64,000 nucleotides of DNA from Coriobacteriaceae bacterium (GTDB lineage: Bacteria > Actinomycetota > Coriobacteriia > Coriobacteriales > Coriobacteriaceae), in the NCBI GenBank assembly GCA_015062655.1, contig SUUG01000005.1:1-64000 (forward strand). Direction: 5' to 3'. The notes beneath the pieces were generated by a model. The model had not been told where the DNA came from and made no database searches. It saw only the letters and a program-made list of their open reading frames with translations. Position 1 is the first letter of the stretch; each line of letters starts with the position of its first letter. A program made the position numbers and the translations under genes. Positions 1 through 8,906 of this stretch are shown piece by piece.

Positions 1-2
1 AT

Positions 3-173
3 TTCCGCGACTACCTCAACGCGCATCCACAGACCGCCAGGGAGTACGAGGCTCTGAAGCTGCGCCTATGGAAAGAGTTCGAGCACGACAGGAACGCCTA
101 CACCGAGGCGAAGACCGAGTTCATCAAGGATGTAACCGCGAAAGCCCGCCAGGAGTATGCGGGAAGGTACTGA
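3..173 (+). CDS. GrpB family protein, C-terminal end (cut by window edge)
   Basis: The open frame runs in from the window edge and ends at TGA. The tail, with FRDYLNAHP, EYEALKLRLW and YTEAKTEFI, matches the C-terminal part of the GrpB/UPF0157 nucleotidyltransferase-like family. About 56 residues are visible of a family usually near 170. The biochemical role of GrpB proteins is not well settled. The gene appears intact at its 3' end; everything downstream up to the thiamine operon looks like debris. Confidence 0.75.
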   Translation, partial: FRDYLNAHPQTAREYEALKLRLWKEFEHDRNAYTEAKTEFIKDVTAKARQEYAGRY

Positions 174-184
174 GGGCCAACGTC

Positions 185-412
185 GCGTTCGCAGCTCTCG
201 CCGCTCCCGATGAGCCGGTCGCACACGCCCTCAAGGGAGGCCACCTTGCCAAGGTTCTCGGCCTCGGTGCGCAGCTTCCTGGCCTCGCTCACGCCGCCGT
301 AGTTGGGCTTGCAGTCGGCCAAAAGATCGGTGTGGTCAACCTCGTGCAGGGGAAAGACCAGCCACAGGTCGAGCGGGTCCTTCTGGGAGAACTCGCGCAG
401 GGTGAACGACAT
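185..412 (-). pseudogene. Unidentified gene fragment
   Basis: An ATG at 412 opens a minus-strand frame beginning MSFTLREFSQKDPLDLW, with normal-looking codon usage and amino-acid composition for about 75 residues. It then runs into the antisense of the GrpB gene with no plausible ending. I do not recognise the family. It is probably the 5' part of a gene whose remainder was lost, in keeping with the other fragments nearby. Confidence 0.3.
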
Positions 413-438
413 CCGCCAAGGTCCGCGGGCAGATCTCG

Positions 439-621
439 GTGGCTGGGGACAAGGCTGCGCGGCCCTTCGCGCGAAAGGACGAGCTCCGAAGGAAGGCGGC
501 CCGCCTGGCGGAGCTGGACGCGGAGCTCGACCTCGACAGGCCGGAAAGCGCTGTGCCGCCCGACTCAGGGCAGGAGAAACCGGTCGAAAGGAAGAGAGAG
601 CTCGCCGCAGAGGCGAGGTGA
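439..621 (+). pseudogene. C-terminal tail of a mobile-element helicase/DNA methylase-like protein
   Basis: A 60-residue frame containing KDELRRKAARLAELDAELDL and ending at TGA. That helix closely resembles the extreme C-terminus of the very large DNA methylase/SNF2-helicase proteins carried by conjugative elements of Firmicutes and Actinobacteria. Nothing upstream in this frame resembles the rest of such a protein, so I read it as a leftover tail of a deleted integrative element. The resemblance is from memory, not from a search. Confidence 0.4.
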
Positions 622-680
622 GCGTATTGGAGGTGATGTCGACTTGGCGCAGCTTGGCACAGCTTGGCACAGCGGCGAAG

Positions 681-899
681 CTAACCGCGAAGGCTGTAGA
701 ACTGCGTCGGATCGCTCGGGTTCCTCCCATGCCATTCGAGAAGACCGCCCTCCGCGAGCCGCTTGAGCACGCGAATGGCGGACCTTCTCGAAATCCCGGC
801 GAATTCAACGAGGCCGGCGGTCGTGACCCTTCCTTTTTCCGCGGCCAACTTGACCGTGGCCTTCTCGTTATCGTTAAGCTGGGAGAAAACCTCGAGGGG
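681..899 (-). pseudogene. C-terminal winged-helix remnant of an ATP-binding (AlbA_2/Schlafen-like) protein
   Basis: The residues EKATVKLAAEKGRVTTAGLV and RSAIRVLKRLAEGGLLEW form a typical winged-helix domain, as found at the C-terminus of AlbA_2/Schlafen-type ATP-binding proteins that travel with mobile elements. The 5' portion is missing: upstream the frame passes into an unrelated plus-strand fragment. It is therefore a truncated gene. The helix-turn-helix reading is fairly secure; the parent family is inferred. Confidence 0.45.
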
Positions 900-936
900 G
901 ACGGGAGCGGATCTCCCGTGGGAAAGTCCTCTACTC

Positions 937-1130
937 ACAGCGCGGCCCTCGGTCTCGCTCGAGGGCAGCGCGTCCTGGCTCATGTTCACGGCGCCGGTGG
1001 GCGCGGGGACCGTGTTGGCGTCCAAGCTGCTCGCCAACCTCGTTCTGGGCGGGGCGGCGGTGGCGGTCTCCGCCGTGGCGCTGCTTGCGGGCGGTGTGGC
1101 GCCGCTGCTGGTGCTTCAGTGCGCCGCCGA
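937..1130 (+). pseudogene. Fragment of an ABC-2 exporter permease
   Basis: In the frame of the long ORF that later becomes thiC, the stretch VSLEGSASWLMFTAPVGAG followed by LASKLLANLVLGGAAVAV resembles a conserved segment of large ABC-2 exporter permeases, in which an SLEGKxxW motif precedes a transmembrane helix. No start, no other membrane segments and no partner ATPase are present, so this is a fragment. The long ORF joining it to thiC is accidental. Confidence 0.4.
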
Positions 1131-1232
1131 GCCGCGCGCCCGCGCCCGGCCGCCGAGAATTGTCGCCGCGCGTCCGCGCCCGGCGCGCTATACTGCCCGC
1201 AGGCGGACGATTTGCCGCCGGACAATCGCATC

Positions 1233-1321
1233 GCGCGGGGAGCTTGCAGGACGGCAGGCTGAGAGGGGGCGCGCCCGCCCCGACCCGAGGAACCTGACAT
1301 GGGTAATGCCAACGGAGGGAG
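1233..1321 (+). promoter_or_regulatory. TPP riboswitch (THI element)
   Basis: The segment contains GGGGAGC, then CTGAGAGGG, a GC-rich variable P3 arm, GACCC, GAACCTGAC, and ATGGGTAATGCCAACGGAGGGA. This is the conserved order of the thiamin pyrophosphate riboswitch. It lies immediately upstream of thiC, whose Shine-Dalgarno (the purine-rich GGAGGGA) falls at the 3' edge of the aptamer. This suggests translational control: TPP binding would sequester the ribosome site of the first gene of the thiamine operon. Confidence 0.95.
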
Positions 1322-1329
1322 TCTTGCGC

Positions 1330-2691
1330 ATGAGCACAGCTGTAGAGAAATCGGGCGGGCAGGCACCGCGCGGCGAGAAGGACCTCGTCACGCAGATCGA
1401 CTACGCCCGCGCCGGGCAGATCACACCCGAGATGCGCGCCGTGGCCGAGGCCGAGCGGCGCGACCCGGACCTCATCCGCGCGGGCGTGGCGGCGGGGCGC
1501 ATCGCCATCCCGGCCAACGTCCGCCACCTCGAGCGCGGCCTCGTGCCGCGCGGCGTGGGCGAGGGACTCTCCACCAAGGTCAACGTCAACCTGGGCATCT
1601 CCGGGGACGTGGCGGATGCCGGCATGGAGTGGGAGAAGGTCCGCACGGCCGAGAAGTACGGTGCGGACGCCATCATGAACCTCTCCAACTCCGGCAAGAC
1701 CCGCTTCTTCCGCCAGGAGCTCGTCGCGCGCACGCCGCTCATGGTGGGCACCGTGCCCATGTACGACGCCATCGGCTACATGGAGAAGCCGCTCGTCAAG
1801 CTCACCGCCGAGGACCTTCTCGCCACGGTGCGAGCCCACGCGGAGGACGGCGTGGACTTCCTCACCATCCACTGCGGCATCAACCGCTCCGTCATCAGCA
1901 CCTTCAAGGAGACCGGTCGCCTCATGAACATCGTCTCCCGCGGCGGGAGCCTCCTCTTTGGCTGGATGGAGGTCACGGGCAACGAGAACCCCTTCTACGA
2001 GCACTACGACGAGGTGCTCAAGATTTGCCACGAGTACGACGTGACCATCTCGCTCGGCGACTCGTGCCGCTCGGGCTGCCTCTTCGACGCCAACGACGCG
2101 GCGGAGACGGCAGAGATGATCGAGCTCGGCAAGCTCGCCCGCCGCGCCTGGGACGCGGGCGTGCAGGTGATGATCGAGGGGCCGGGCCACATGGCGATCA
2201 ACGAGATCGCGGCCAACGTGGTGATGGAGAAGCGCCTCTGCCACGGCGCGCCCTACTACGTGCTGGGGCCGCTCGTGACGGACGTGGGCGTGGGCTACGA
2301 CCACATCACGGCGGCCATCGGCGGCGCCATCTCGGCGAGCGCCGGGGCGGACTTCCTCTGCTACGTGACGCCGGCCGAGCACCTGTGCCTGCCGGACGCC
2401 AAGGACGTGCGCGACGGTCTGATCGCCACTAAGATCGCGGCGCATGCGGCCGACATCGCCAAGGGCGTGCCCGGTGCGCGCGAGGCGGACGACCGCATGG
2501 CGGACGCCCGTCGCCGCCTGGCCTGGGACGAGATGTGGGCCTACGCGCTCGATCCGGACAAGGCCTGCGCGCGCTACGAGGCCTCGCCCGCCTCGACGGA
2601 GGGGACCTGCACCATGTGCGGCAAGATGTGCGCCGTCCGCACGGTGAACAAGGTCTTCGAGGGCACCACGATCGACCTCGACCTGGAATAG
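1330..2691 (+). CDS. thiC: Phosphomethylpyrimidine synthase ThiC
   Basis: A 453-residue ThiC, the radical SAM enzyme that converts aminoimidazole ribotide into the hydroxymethylpyrimidine phosphate half of thiamine. Visible hallmarks are NLGISGD, the MNLSNSGKT region, HCGINR, SLGDSCRSGC, IEGPGHM and the C-terminal cluster-binding CTMCGKMC. The ATG at 1330 was chosen because it follows the riboswitch. The ORF-track start at 763 would swallow the riboswitch and an unrelated permease fragment. The length fits the short bacterial ThiC class. It is the first gene of the thiamine operon and is followed after 9 bases by thiS. Confidence 0.97.
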   Translation: MSTAVEKSGGQAPRGEKDLVTQIDYARAGQITPEMRAVAEAERRDPDLIRAGVAAGRIAIPANVRHLERGLVPRGVGEGLSTKVNVNLGISGDVADAGMEWEKVRTAEKYGADAIMNLSNSGKTRFFRQELVARTPLMVGTVPMYDAIGYMEKPLVKLTAEDLLATVRAHAEDGVDFLTIHCGINRSVISTFKETGRLMNIVSRGGSLLFGWMEVTGNENPFYEHYDEVLKICHEYDVTISLGDSCRSGCLFDANDAAETAEMIELGKLARRAWDAGVQVMIEGPGHMAINEIAANVVMEKRLCHGAPYYVLGPLVTDVGVGYDHITAAIGGAISASAGADFLCYVTPAEHLCLPDAKDVRDGLIATKIAAHAADIAKGVPGAREADDRMADARRRLAWDEMWAYALDPDKACARYEASPASTEGTCTMCGKMCAVRTVNKVFEGTTIDLDLE

Positions 2692-2700
2692 GGGGCTGCC

Positions 2701-2898
2701 ATGGCACAGATAAACGGCAGGATCGCGCCCGAGGCCGACGGCCGGACCGTCGCCGAGCTGCTCGAGCAGATGGGATACGAGCGCGCCCGCGTGGCGTGCG
2801 AGCTCAACGGGGAGATCCTTCCCCGTGCCGAGTTCGACGCCCGCCGGCTGACGGCCGAGGACGCGCTCGAGGTCGTCCGCTTTGTGGGGGGCGGCTGA
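2701..2898 (+). CDS. thiS: Sulfur carrier protein ThiS
   Basis: A 65-residue ubiquitin-like sulfur carrier ending in VGGG. The C-terminal Gly-Gly is adenylated by ThiF, then thiocarboxylated to donate sulfur to thiazole synthase. NGRIAPEADGRTVAELLEQM and ACELNGEILPRAEFD fit the beta-grasp fold. It starts 9 bases after thiC, and its stop overlaps the thiF start by one base. Confidence 0.9.
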   Translation: MAQINGRIAPEADGRTVAELLEQMGYERARVACELNGEILPRAEFDARRLTAEDALEVVRFVGGG

Positions 2899-3563
2899 TG
2901 GCGGGGGAGGGGGACGCCGAGAGGGGCGGCGCCGTCGCGGGTGACGCTCTCCCCGACGCCCTCGAGCGGCGTATCGGGCGCGAGGCGCGGGAGTGCCTGC
3001 GCGCGGCGCGCATCGGGATCGCAGGGGCGGGCGGGCTCGGCTCCAACATCGCCGTCATGCTCGCGCGCAGCGGGGTGGGCGAGCTCGTTGTCGCCGACTT
3101 TGACGTGGTTGACGAGAGCAACCTCAACCGCCAGCACTACTTCCGCGAGCATCTTGGCCGTCCCAAGGTTGAGGCGCTGGCCGAGCAGCTCCGCTCCATC
3201 GGCGCGGGCACGCGCGTGCGGACGCTGCGCACCCGCGTCACGGCCGAGAACGTCCGGGGGATCTTCGGGGGATGCGACATCGTCTGCGAGGCTTTCGACG
3301 ACCCCGAGGCCAAAGCGCTTCTCGTCGAGGAGCTCCTCACCCTGCCCGAGGGCCCCGTGCTCGTCGCCGGTAGTGGCGTGGCGGGCGCGGGCCCGGCGTG
3401 TGAGATCGTCACGAGGCGTGTGAGCCGGCGCTTCTACGTCTGCGGCGACGGCGCGTCGGACGTCGGGGCGGTCGGGGCGCTTTTCGCCCCGCGCGTCGCA
3501 CTCTGCGCCGCCCAGCAGGCCCTTCTCGCCGTGAGGGTTGTCCTGGGGCTCGAGGGACCGTGA
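2898..3563 (+). CDS. thiF: ThiS adenylyltransferase ThiF (short form)
   Basis: A 221-residue member of the E1-like ThiF/MoeB superfamily that adenylates the ThiS C-terminus. The nucleotide-binding loop [11 protein letters not shown] is followed by the conserved D[10 protein letters not shown] segment. The start is the ATG overlapping the thiS stop (TGATG). It is the short form found in anaerobes, without the C-terminal zinc Cys pairs of MoeB, and it pairs with ThiS, ThiG and ThiH encoded on either side. Confidence 0.9.
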   Translation: MAGEGDAERGGAVAGDALPDALERRIGREARECLRAARIGIAGAGGLGSNIAVMLARSGVGELVVADFDVVDESNLNRQHYFREHLGRPKVEALAEQLRSIGAGTRVRTLRTRVTAENVRGIFGGCDIVCEAFDDPEAKALLVEELLTLPEGPVLVAGSGVAGAGPACEIVTRRVSRRFYVCGDGASDVGAVGALFAPRVALCAAQQALLAVRVVLGLEGP

Positions 3564-3655
3564 CGTCCCCGGCTATCTGGCAACCAAGCGCGCCGCGGGC
3601 TGACCTGTTTTGCGGGGCCCAGCGCCCGCGGCGCCCATCAACGAAGGGAAGCACC

Positions 3656-4468
3656 ATGACGGAGCACATCACATCGGACGCCGTCGCGCCCACCGCAGAC
3701 ACCTGGACCCTCGGCGGCAAGGAGTTTGCGTCGCGCTTCATCCTGGGGTCGGGCAAGTTCAGGCTCGACGTGGTCAAGGCGGCCGTAGAGGACGCGGGTG
3801 CGCAGATTGTGACCCTCGCCGTGCGCCGCGCCAACACCGATCAGGAGGGGAGCATCCTCGACGCCATGCCCGAGGGCGTGACGCTTCTGCCCAACACCTC
3901 GGGCGCCCGCACGGCTGAGGAGGCGGTGCGCATCGCCCGCCTCGCGCGCGAGCTCGGCTGCGGCGACTTCATCAAGGTCGAGGTCATCCGTGACGCGCGC
4001 TACCTCCTGCCCGACAACGCGGAGACCGTCCGCGCCACCGACATGCTGGCGAGTGAGGGCTTCACGGTGCTGCCGTACATGTACCCCGACCTCAACGTCG
4101 CGCGCGACCTGGTGAGTGCGGGCGCGGCCGCCGTCATGCCGCTCGGCGCTCCCATCGGCTCCAACCGCGGCCTCGTGACGCGCGATTTCATCCGCATCCT
4201 CATCGAGGAGATCGAGCTGCCGGTGATCGTGGACGCGGGCATCGGGCGCCCGTCGCAGGCGTGCGAGGCCATGGAGATGGGCGCGGCCGCCGTCATGGCC
4301 AACACGGCCGTGGCCACCGCCGGCAACATCCCGCTCATGGCGCGTGCCTTCGGTGACGCGGTACGGGCTGGTCGCGCGGCGTTCCTTGCGGGCCCCGGCC
4401 GTGTGCTTGACGGCGCGGGCGAGGCCTCGAGCCCGCTCACCGGATTTCTGGGGGAGGAGGCCCGATGA
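3656..4468 (+). CDS. thiG: Thiazole synthase ThiG
   Basis: A 270-residue TIM-barrel enzyme that condenses deoxyxylulose phosphate, dehydroglycine and ThiS-thiocarboxylate to the thiazole phosphate. Seen are FILGSGKF, the Lys of FIKVEVIRD expected to form the Schiff base, [20 protein letters not shown] and [10 protein letters not shown]. The ATG at 3656 follows an AAGGGAAG ribosome site; the track start is about 30 codons too early. It overlaps thiH by 4 bases, consistent with the stable ThiG-ThiH complex. Confidence 0.95.
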   Translation: MTEHITSDAVAPTADTWTLGGKEFASRFILGSGKFRLDVVKAAVEDAGAQIVTLAVRRANTDQEGSILDAMPEGVTLLPNTSGARTAEEAVRIARLARELGCGDFIKVEVIRDARYLLPDNAETVRATDMLASEGFTVLPYMYPDLNVARDLVSAGAAAVMPLGAPIGSNRGLVTRDFIRILIEEIELPVIVDAGIGRPSQACEAMEMGAAAVMANTAVATAGNIPLMARAFGDAVRAGRAAFLAGPGRVLDGAGEASSPLTGFLGEEAR

Positions 4469-5733
4469 GCGAGGACGAGAAGAACGTGCAGGTCGCGGAG
4501 CCTAAGACCGCACCCGTGGGCAGGTGCTGCCGCCGCATCGTCTCCATGGACGAGAAGGACATGGAGCGCTCCATCCACACGGACTACGGCCTGGACCCTA
4601 TGACCTTCCTGCCCGACATGGACGTCCTGGACAACGGCATGTTCGACCGCGTGCTCGACGCCGTGGAGGCCTACGACCCCGATGCCGTGACCGCCTCCGA
4701 CGTACGTCGCGTGCTCGACGCCGACGTGGTGGAGCCCGCGGACTTCGGCGTGCTCGTGTCGCCCGCGGCCGAGCCTTTCCTCGAGGAGATGGCCGAGCGG
4801 GCCCGGGCCGAGCGCGTGCGCTGGTTTGGCACCAACATCCAGTTCTTCACGCCGCTCTACCTGGCCAACTACTGCGAGAACCGCTGCGTGTACTGCGGCT
4901 TCAACTGCGAGAGCGGCATTCGCCGCGCCCGTCTGGACGAGGGGCAGACCGTTGCCGAGCTCGACGCCATCGCCGCAACGGGACAGGAGGAGGTCTTGCT
5001 GCTCACCGGCGAGGATCCGGTGACGTCCGACATCGATTACATCGCGCGAGCCTGCGAGCTCGCGGCCGCGCGCTTCAGGAACGTCGGCGTCGAGGTGTAC
5101 CCCGCCAACGTGGCCGACTACGCGCGCCTGCACGAGGCCGGTGCGGACTTCGTGACCGTGTTCCAGGAGACCTATGACCCGGCGCGCTACGCCAAGCTCC
5201 ACCTGCGCGGCCGCAAGCGTGTCATGCCCTACCGCTTTGAGGCGCAGGAGCGCGCGCTCAGGGGCGGCATGCGCGGCGTGGCCTTCGCGCCGCTGCTGGG
5301 CCTCTCGGAGTTCCGTCACGACGCGCTCGCCTGCGCGCTGCACGCCTACTACGTGAGCCGGGCCTACCCGCACGCGGAGATCTCCTTCTCGTGTCCGCGC
5401 ATGCGCCCCGCTGCGGGTGCTGTCACGCCCAACGGGCCGCACGTGAGCGAGGCGCAGCTTTTGCAGGTCATCTGCGCCTACCGCCTGTTCATGCCCTTTG
5501 CCGGCGTCACGGTCTCGTCGCGTGAGTCGGCGCGCTTCCGCGACCACGTGGCCACGATCACGGCCACCAAGGTCTCGGCCGGCGTGTCCACGGGCATCGG
5601 CGAGCATGCGCACCAGGCCGAGGAGGGCGACGACCAGTTCGAGATCGACGACAGCCGCAGCCTGGCCGAGATGTGCGCGGCCATGCGCCGCATGGGGCTC
5701 GAGCCGGTCATGAACGACCACGTTCTGGTGTGA
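4465..5733 (+). CDS. thiH: 2-iminoacetate synthase ThiH (radical SAM)
   Basis: A 422-residue radical SAM lyase that cleaves tyrosine to dehydroglycine for thiazole formation. The cluster motif CENRCVYC (CxxxCxxC) sits about 130 residues in, and the C-terminal part has the biotin/thiamin-synthesis-associated region ([21 protein letters not shown]). An anaerobe-type thiamine route is implied, since the alternative ThiO glycine oxidase is absent. Confidence 0.95.
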   Translation: MSEDEKNVQVAEPKTAPVGRCCRRIVSMDEKDMERSIHTDYGLDPMTFLPDMDVLDNGMFDRVLDAVEAYDPDAVTASDVRRVLDADVVEPADFGVLVSPAAEPFLEEMAERARAERVRWFGTNIQFFTPLYLANYCENRCVYCGFNCESGIRRARLDEGQTVAELDAIAATGQEEVLLLTGEDPVTSDIDYIARACELAAARFRNVGVEVYPANVADYARLHEAGADFVTVFQETYDPARYAKLHLRGRKRVMPYRFEAQERALRGGMRGVAFAPLLGLSEFRHDALACALHAYYVSRAYPHAEISFSCPRMRPAAGAVTPNGPHVSEAQLLQVICAYRLFMPFAGVTVSSRESARFRDHVATITATKVSAGVSTGIGEHAHQAEEGDDQFEIDDSRSLAEMCAAMRRMGLEPVMNDHVLV

Positions 5734-5741
5734 GGGCGCCT

Positions 5742-6305
5742 ATGGGCTCGCTTTTTGACGGAGGCTTCCTGCGCGTTGCCATGACGGACCGGTGCCGGTG
5801 CGCGCGGCCGCTGCCCGAGCAGGTGGCGCGGATCGCCGGCGCCTACGACGCGCTCATCATGCGCGAGAAGGACCTGGACGACGGTGCGTACGTCGCACTT
5901 GCCCGCGAGGTCATGGCGGCCTGCGGGCGCGCGGGCGTCGCCTTTATCGCCCACGGCCACGTGTCCGCCGCCCGCGAGCTCGGCGTGTCGCGCTTGCATC
6001 TGCCGCTGCCCGCGCTTGCGCGCGCCGGCCGCCCGGAGGGGTTCGACCTCGTCGGCACCAACGTGCACGAGGTGGCCGAGGTGGCGGTTGCCGAGGACCT
6101 CGGCTCCGACTACCTTGTGGCGAGCCCCGTCTTTGCGCCGTCGTGCAAGCCGCTCCCGGGCCGCGGGGTCGCGTTTCTCGAGCAGGTCATCGCCGCGGCC
6201 TACGTGCCGGTGCTCGCCCTCGGCGGCATCACCGACGCCACCGAGCCTGCCGTCCGCGCCGCCGGCGCCGCCGGTGCCGTCCGCATGTCCGGCGCAATGG
6301 CGTGA
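5742..6305 (+). CDS. TenI/ThiE-like thiamine phosphate synthase family protein
   Basis: A 187-residue TIM-barrel protein related to ThiE and TenI: IMREKDLDD, RLHLPLPAL, VGTNVHEVAE, VASPVFAPSCKP and LALGGITD. The usual Q-L-R-E-K-D is altered to M-R-E-K-D, and the phosphate/pyrophosphate regions diverge from the true ThiE encoded next door. It may be a TenI-type thiazole tautomerase or a second, specialised thiamine phosphate synthase. It sits between thiH and thiE in the same operon. Confidence 0.8.
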   Translation: MGSLFDGGFLRVAMTDRCRCARPLPEQVARIAGAYDALIMREKDLDDGAYVALAREVMAACGRAGVAFIAHGHVSAARELGVSRLHLPLPALARAGRPEGFDLVGTNVHEVAEVAVAEDLGSDYLVASPVFAPSCKPLPGRGVAFLEQVIAAAYVPVLALGGITDATEPAVRAAGAAGAVRMSGAMA

Positions 6306-6328
6306 TCCTGGGAAAGGAGACACCCCTC

Positions 6329-7024
6329 ATGGACGTCAATCATACGGAAGTGGCCCCCGTCGTCCGAGGGTCCTTCTCGCCCGAGGCCATCCGACACGGC
6401 ATGCTGCTCTACGCGGTGACGGACAGGGCCTGGCTCGCCGGCCGGACGCTCGTCGACTGCGTGCGGGAGGCCATCGCCGGCGGCGCCACCTTCGTCCAGC
6501 TGCGCGAGAAGGACCTCGCGACGGATGAGATCGTGGCGGAGGCGGTGGAGATCATCCCCGTCTGCCGCGCGGTGGGCGTGCCCTTTGTGATCGACGACGA
6601 CGTGGAAGCCGCGCTGCGCTCCGGCGCGGACGGCGTGCACGTGGGGCAGTCGGACACGGCCTGCGCCGCCGCGCGCGAGGCGCTCGGGCCGGACGCCATC
6701 GTGGGGGTCTCCGCCCACACGGTGGAGGAGGCGCTTGCCGCGCAGGCGGCTGGCGCCGACTACCTGGGCGTGGGGGCGCTGTTTGGAACGTCCACCAAGT
6801 CCGATACCGTGGCCGTGTCCCCTGAGGAACTCGCGCGCATCTGCGCCGCCGTGGACATCCCGGTGACGGCCATCGGGGGCGTGAGCGCGCGCACGCTGCC
6901 CTTGCTCGCCGGCACGGGCGCGGACGGGGCGGCGGTGGTCTCGGCCATCTTTGCCGCCCATGACATCGAGGCGGCGACGCGCGAGCTGCGCGGTCTTGCC
7001 AAGGCGGCCGTGGGGTCGAGGTAG
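6329..7024 (+). CDS. thiE: Thiamine-phosphate synthase ThiE
   Basis: A 231-residue enzyme that joins the pyrimidine diphosphate and thiazole phosphate moieties. Family motifs are intact: FVQLREKDL, FVIDDDVEAAL, ADGVHVGQSD, GVSAHTVEEA, YLGVGALFGTSTKSD and TAIGGV. An AAAGGAGA site precedes the ATG at 6329. It is followed after 9 bases by thiD, which supplies its pyrimidine substrate. Confidence 0.95.
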   Translation: MDVNHTEVAPVVRGSFSPEAIRHGMLLYAVTDRAWLAGRTLVDCVREAIAGGATFVQLREKDLATDEIVAEAVEIIPVCRAVGVPFVIDDDVEAALRSGADGVHVGQSDTACAAAREALGPDAIVGVSAHTVEEALAAQAAGADYLGVGALFGTSTKSDTVAVSPEELARICAAVDIPVTAIGGVSARTLPLLAGTGADGAAVVSAIFAAHDIEAATRELRGLAKAAVGSR

Positions 7025-7033
7025 GGGGGTCTC

Positions 7034-7873
7034 ATGGGCACGGCAGGCTGGAGCGTTCCCGCGGTGCTTACGATTGCCGGCTCGGACTCGAGCGGCGGCG
7101 CGGGCATCCAGGCGGATATCAAGACCATCTCCGCGCACGGGCTCTTTGCCGAGACCGCGATCACCGCGCTCACGGCGCAGAGCACCTGCGGCGTGCGCGA
7201 CGTCATGGAGGCCACGCCGCAGATGGTGGCCGAGCAGATAGACGCGGTCTTCGAGGACATCCCACCTGCCGCGGTCAAGGTGGGCATGGTACCCTCTGCG
7301 GCGATTGCCGAGGTCATAGCCGCGCGGCTCGAGCGCTGGGGCGCCGAGAACGTGGTCGTGGACCCGGTGATGGTGGCCACCTCGGGCGCGCGCCTCATGG
7401 GCGACGACGCGGCGTCGGCGCTCGTGGCGCGCCTGCTGCCGCTCGCCCGCGTGGTCACGCCCAACATCCCCGAGGCGGCGGCGCTTCTCGGCGAGCCGGT
7501 GCGAAACGAGGACGAGCAGGAACTCGCCGCGCTCGCGCTGGCCGAGCGCCTGAGCTGCGCGGTGCTCGTGAAGGGCGGGCACGGCGTGGCGGACGCCAGC
7601 GACGTGCTGGTGGAGCCGGCCGTCGAGGACGAGGGCGCCCCGCGCGTGACGTGGCTGCGCTCCCCGCGCGTAGAGACCGCAAACACCCATGGCACGGGCT
7701 GCACGCTCTCGAGCGCGATTGCCTGCGGCCTGGCGGAGGGCCGCGCGCTGCCCGAGGCGGTGGCGCACGCGAAGGACTACCTCACCGGCGCGCTCTCTGC
7801 CGGGCTGGACCTGGGCCATGGCTCCGGTCCCGTGGACCACCTGTGGCTCCAGCGCGCGGGGTCGCGCGCCTAG
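7034..7873 (+). CDS. thiD: Hydroxymethylpyrimidine/phosphomethylpyrimidine kinase ThiD
   Basis: A 279-residue ribokinase-fold kinase that phosphorylates HMP and HMP-P. It shows AGSDSSGGAGIQADIKT at the start, VDPVMVATSGARLMG in the middle and the anion-hole/catalytic HGTGCTLSSAIA. It closes the thiamine operon. No thiM kinase is present here, so thiazole salvage is not indicated by this locus. Confidence 0.95.
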   Translation: MGTAGWSVPAVLTIAGSDSSGGAGIQADIKTISAHGLFAETAITALTAQSTCGVRDVMEATPQMVAEQIDAVFEDIPPAAVKVGMVPSAAIAEVIAARLERWGAENVVVDPVMVATSGARLMGDDAASALVARLLPLARVVTPNIPEAAALLGEPVRNEDEQELAALALAERLSCAVLVKGGHGVADASDVLVEPAVEDEGAPRVTWLRSPRVETANTHGTGCTLSSAIACGLAEGRALPEAVAHAKDYLTGALSAGLDLGHGSGPVDHLWLQRAGSRA

Positions 7874-7884
7874 AGGGGCCGAGA

Positions 7885-8185
7885 CACGCCGCGCCTCCGT
7901 TACTCGTTTATGGAGCACGCGGTGCCGCTCGCCGTCCGCGACGGGCATCGGCCGGGCCTCCCAGAACCTGGCCGCCCTGCGCCTGAACGACCTCCCCTGC
8001 CCGGGCATCTCCCGCTGCGGGCCCTTGGACATGAGCCAGCCGAGGAGCTCGCGCAGGGCGGCGGCGTCGCCATCGCGGCGGACCGTCGACGACGCCCCGC
8101 AGGAGGGGCGGCGCCACCGCTGCCTGCCCGCCGACGTCCTCCCGCTCCCCTTCATCTTCGCCCCGCAGGACGGGCGCTTCACGGA
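7885..8185 (-). pseudogene. IS1249-like transposase, N-terminal remnant
   Basis: A minus-strand frame reads PSCGAKMKGSGRTSAGRQRW then PSCGASSTVRRDGDAAALRE and GQGRSFRRRAARFW. This is the N-terminal zinc-ribbon and adjoining helix region of IS1249-like transposases common in Coriobacteriia. One expected Cys of the second CxxC is replaced (RRPSC instead of RCPSC). The catalytic part is missing downstream, so the element is dead. Its 5' flank carries a GGACACAC...GTCC motif that could be part of an IS end. Confidence 0.6.
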
Positions 8186-8263
8186 CTTCACGGCGGACCT
8201 CCCGCAGACGGTTTCATGGCGTCTAAAAGAGGGTATCCACCTGCGGATACGTCCGTCTATCGG

Positions 8264-8370
8264 ACACACGTTTCGTCCGGGTGCCTAAAACCGGCCGCGA
8301 GTTGTAAAGTCACGGGAAAGGGCCTCCTACCTGCGTAGACGGCCCAGAATTGGACACACTTTTTGTCCTA
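8264..8370. repeat. Two copies of a GGACACAC-n-GTCC motif
   Basis: CGGACACACGTTTCGTCC near 8264 and TGGACACACTTTTTGTCC near 8354 are similar 18-base imperfect palindromes about 90 bases apart, adjoining the IS1249-like remnant. They may be terminal sequences of two eroded insertion elements. Confidence 0.35.
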
Positions 8371-8467
8371 TAACCCAGAATGTCGGCTCAGTTTGTAGCT
8401 GATATGTCATTGCTGATGGGATTTATTCAAAGTGATGGCCCGATGCTGAAGGCAGCTTCATATTAAA

Positions 8468-8500
8468 AAGGAGGCCCGACGCATCAGGCCTCCTTAGGTG
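8468..8500. terminator. Stem-loop GGAGGCC...GGCCTCC
   Basis: AAAGGAGGCC followed by a ten-base loop and GGCCTCCTTA forms a perfect stem with A-rich and T-poor flanks. It could act as a terminator for either strand between the IS1249-like debris and the next small gene. Confidence 0.45.
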
Positions 8501-8759
8501 CCGCCCGCAAGCGGACACCGCTATTGGTTTGTAAGTATATCAGACTCGGCGGACAGATGGGTGAGCCCTACTGAGTAGCGTGCCGCTAAGAAAAGCTCGC
8601 AAGGGCATTTTCGTCGGGCGCCATGCCTGATTGCAATATCGATGCTGTGCGCTTCATTTGACCGAGGCATTTCCCCTCGACGACCCCTTTTGTCCGTAAA
8701 GACAAGAGGGGCCGTTTTTTTTGTGTGCATGACTCCTCTTTGTCTCAAGGGGAGGCGGC

Positions 8760-8906
8760 ATGGCTCGCTTTTACGCTCGACAGGCCTCGCCGGACGGTGC
8801 GCCGCTGGTTTCGATAAAACGGCCCGACGGGAGCAGGGTCCTCGTGGGGGTGAGTGTCGAGGTCTCAGAGGCGCTCGTTGACATGCAGCGGGAGGCGTGG
8901 CGGTAG
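8760..8906 (+). CDS. Small 48-residue protein, possibly a truncated sigma-like mobile-element gene
   Basis: The ATG at 8760 is preceded by GGGGAGG at good spacing. The product begins [20 protein letters not shown] and ends with [16 protein letters not shown]. The end resembles the N-terminal segment of small sigma-70-like proteins on conjugative elements (VEVSEEV...EEW), which normally continue into helix-turn-helix regions. The stop coincides with the edge of the IS256 remnant, so a longer gene may have been cut. The family assignment is tentative. Confidence 0.4.
   Translation: MARFYARQASPDGAPLVSIKRPDGSRVLVGVSVEVSEALVDMQREAWR

Noticed and set aside
763-1329. Upstream extension of thiC to 642 aa
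   Set aside because: It would translate through the TPP riboswitch and an unrelated permease fragment. ThiC homologues of this class start near the ATG at 1330.
931-2445. 504-aa minus-strand ORF opposite thiC, and similar long ORFs opposite thiG/thiH, thiE/thiD, the ABC exporters and the giant activase (1193 aa)
   Set aside because: They are His/Arg/Ala/Val-rich shadows produced by GC-rich third positions of the genuine genes and contain no domain motifs.
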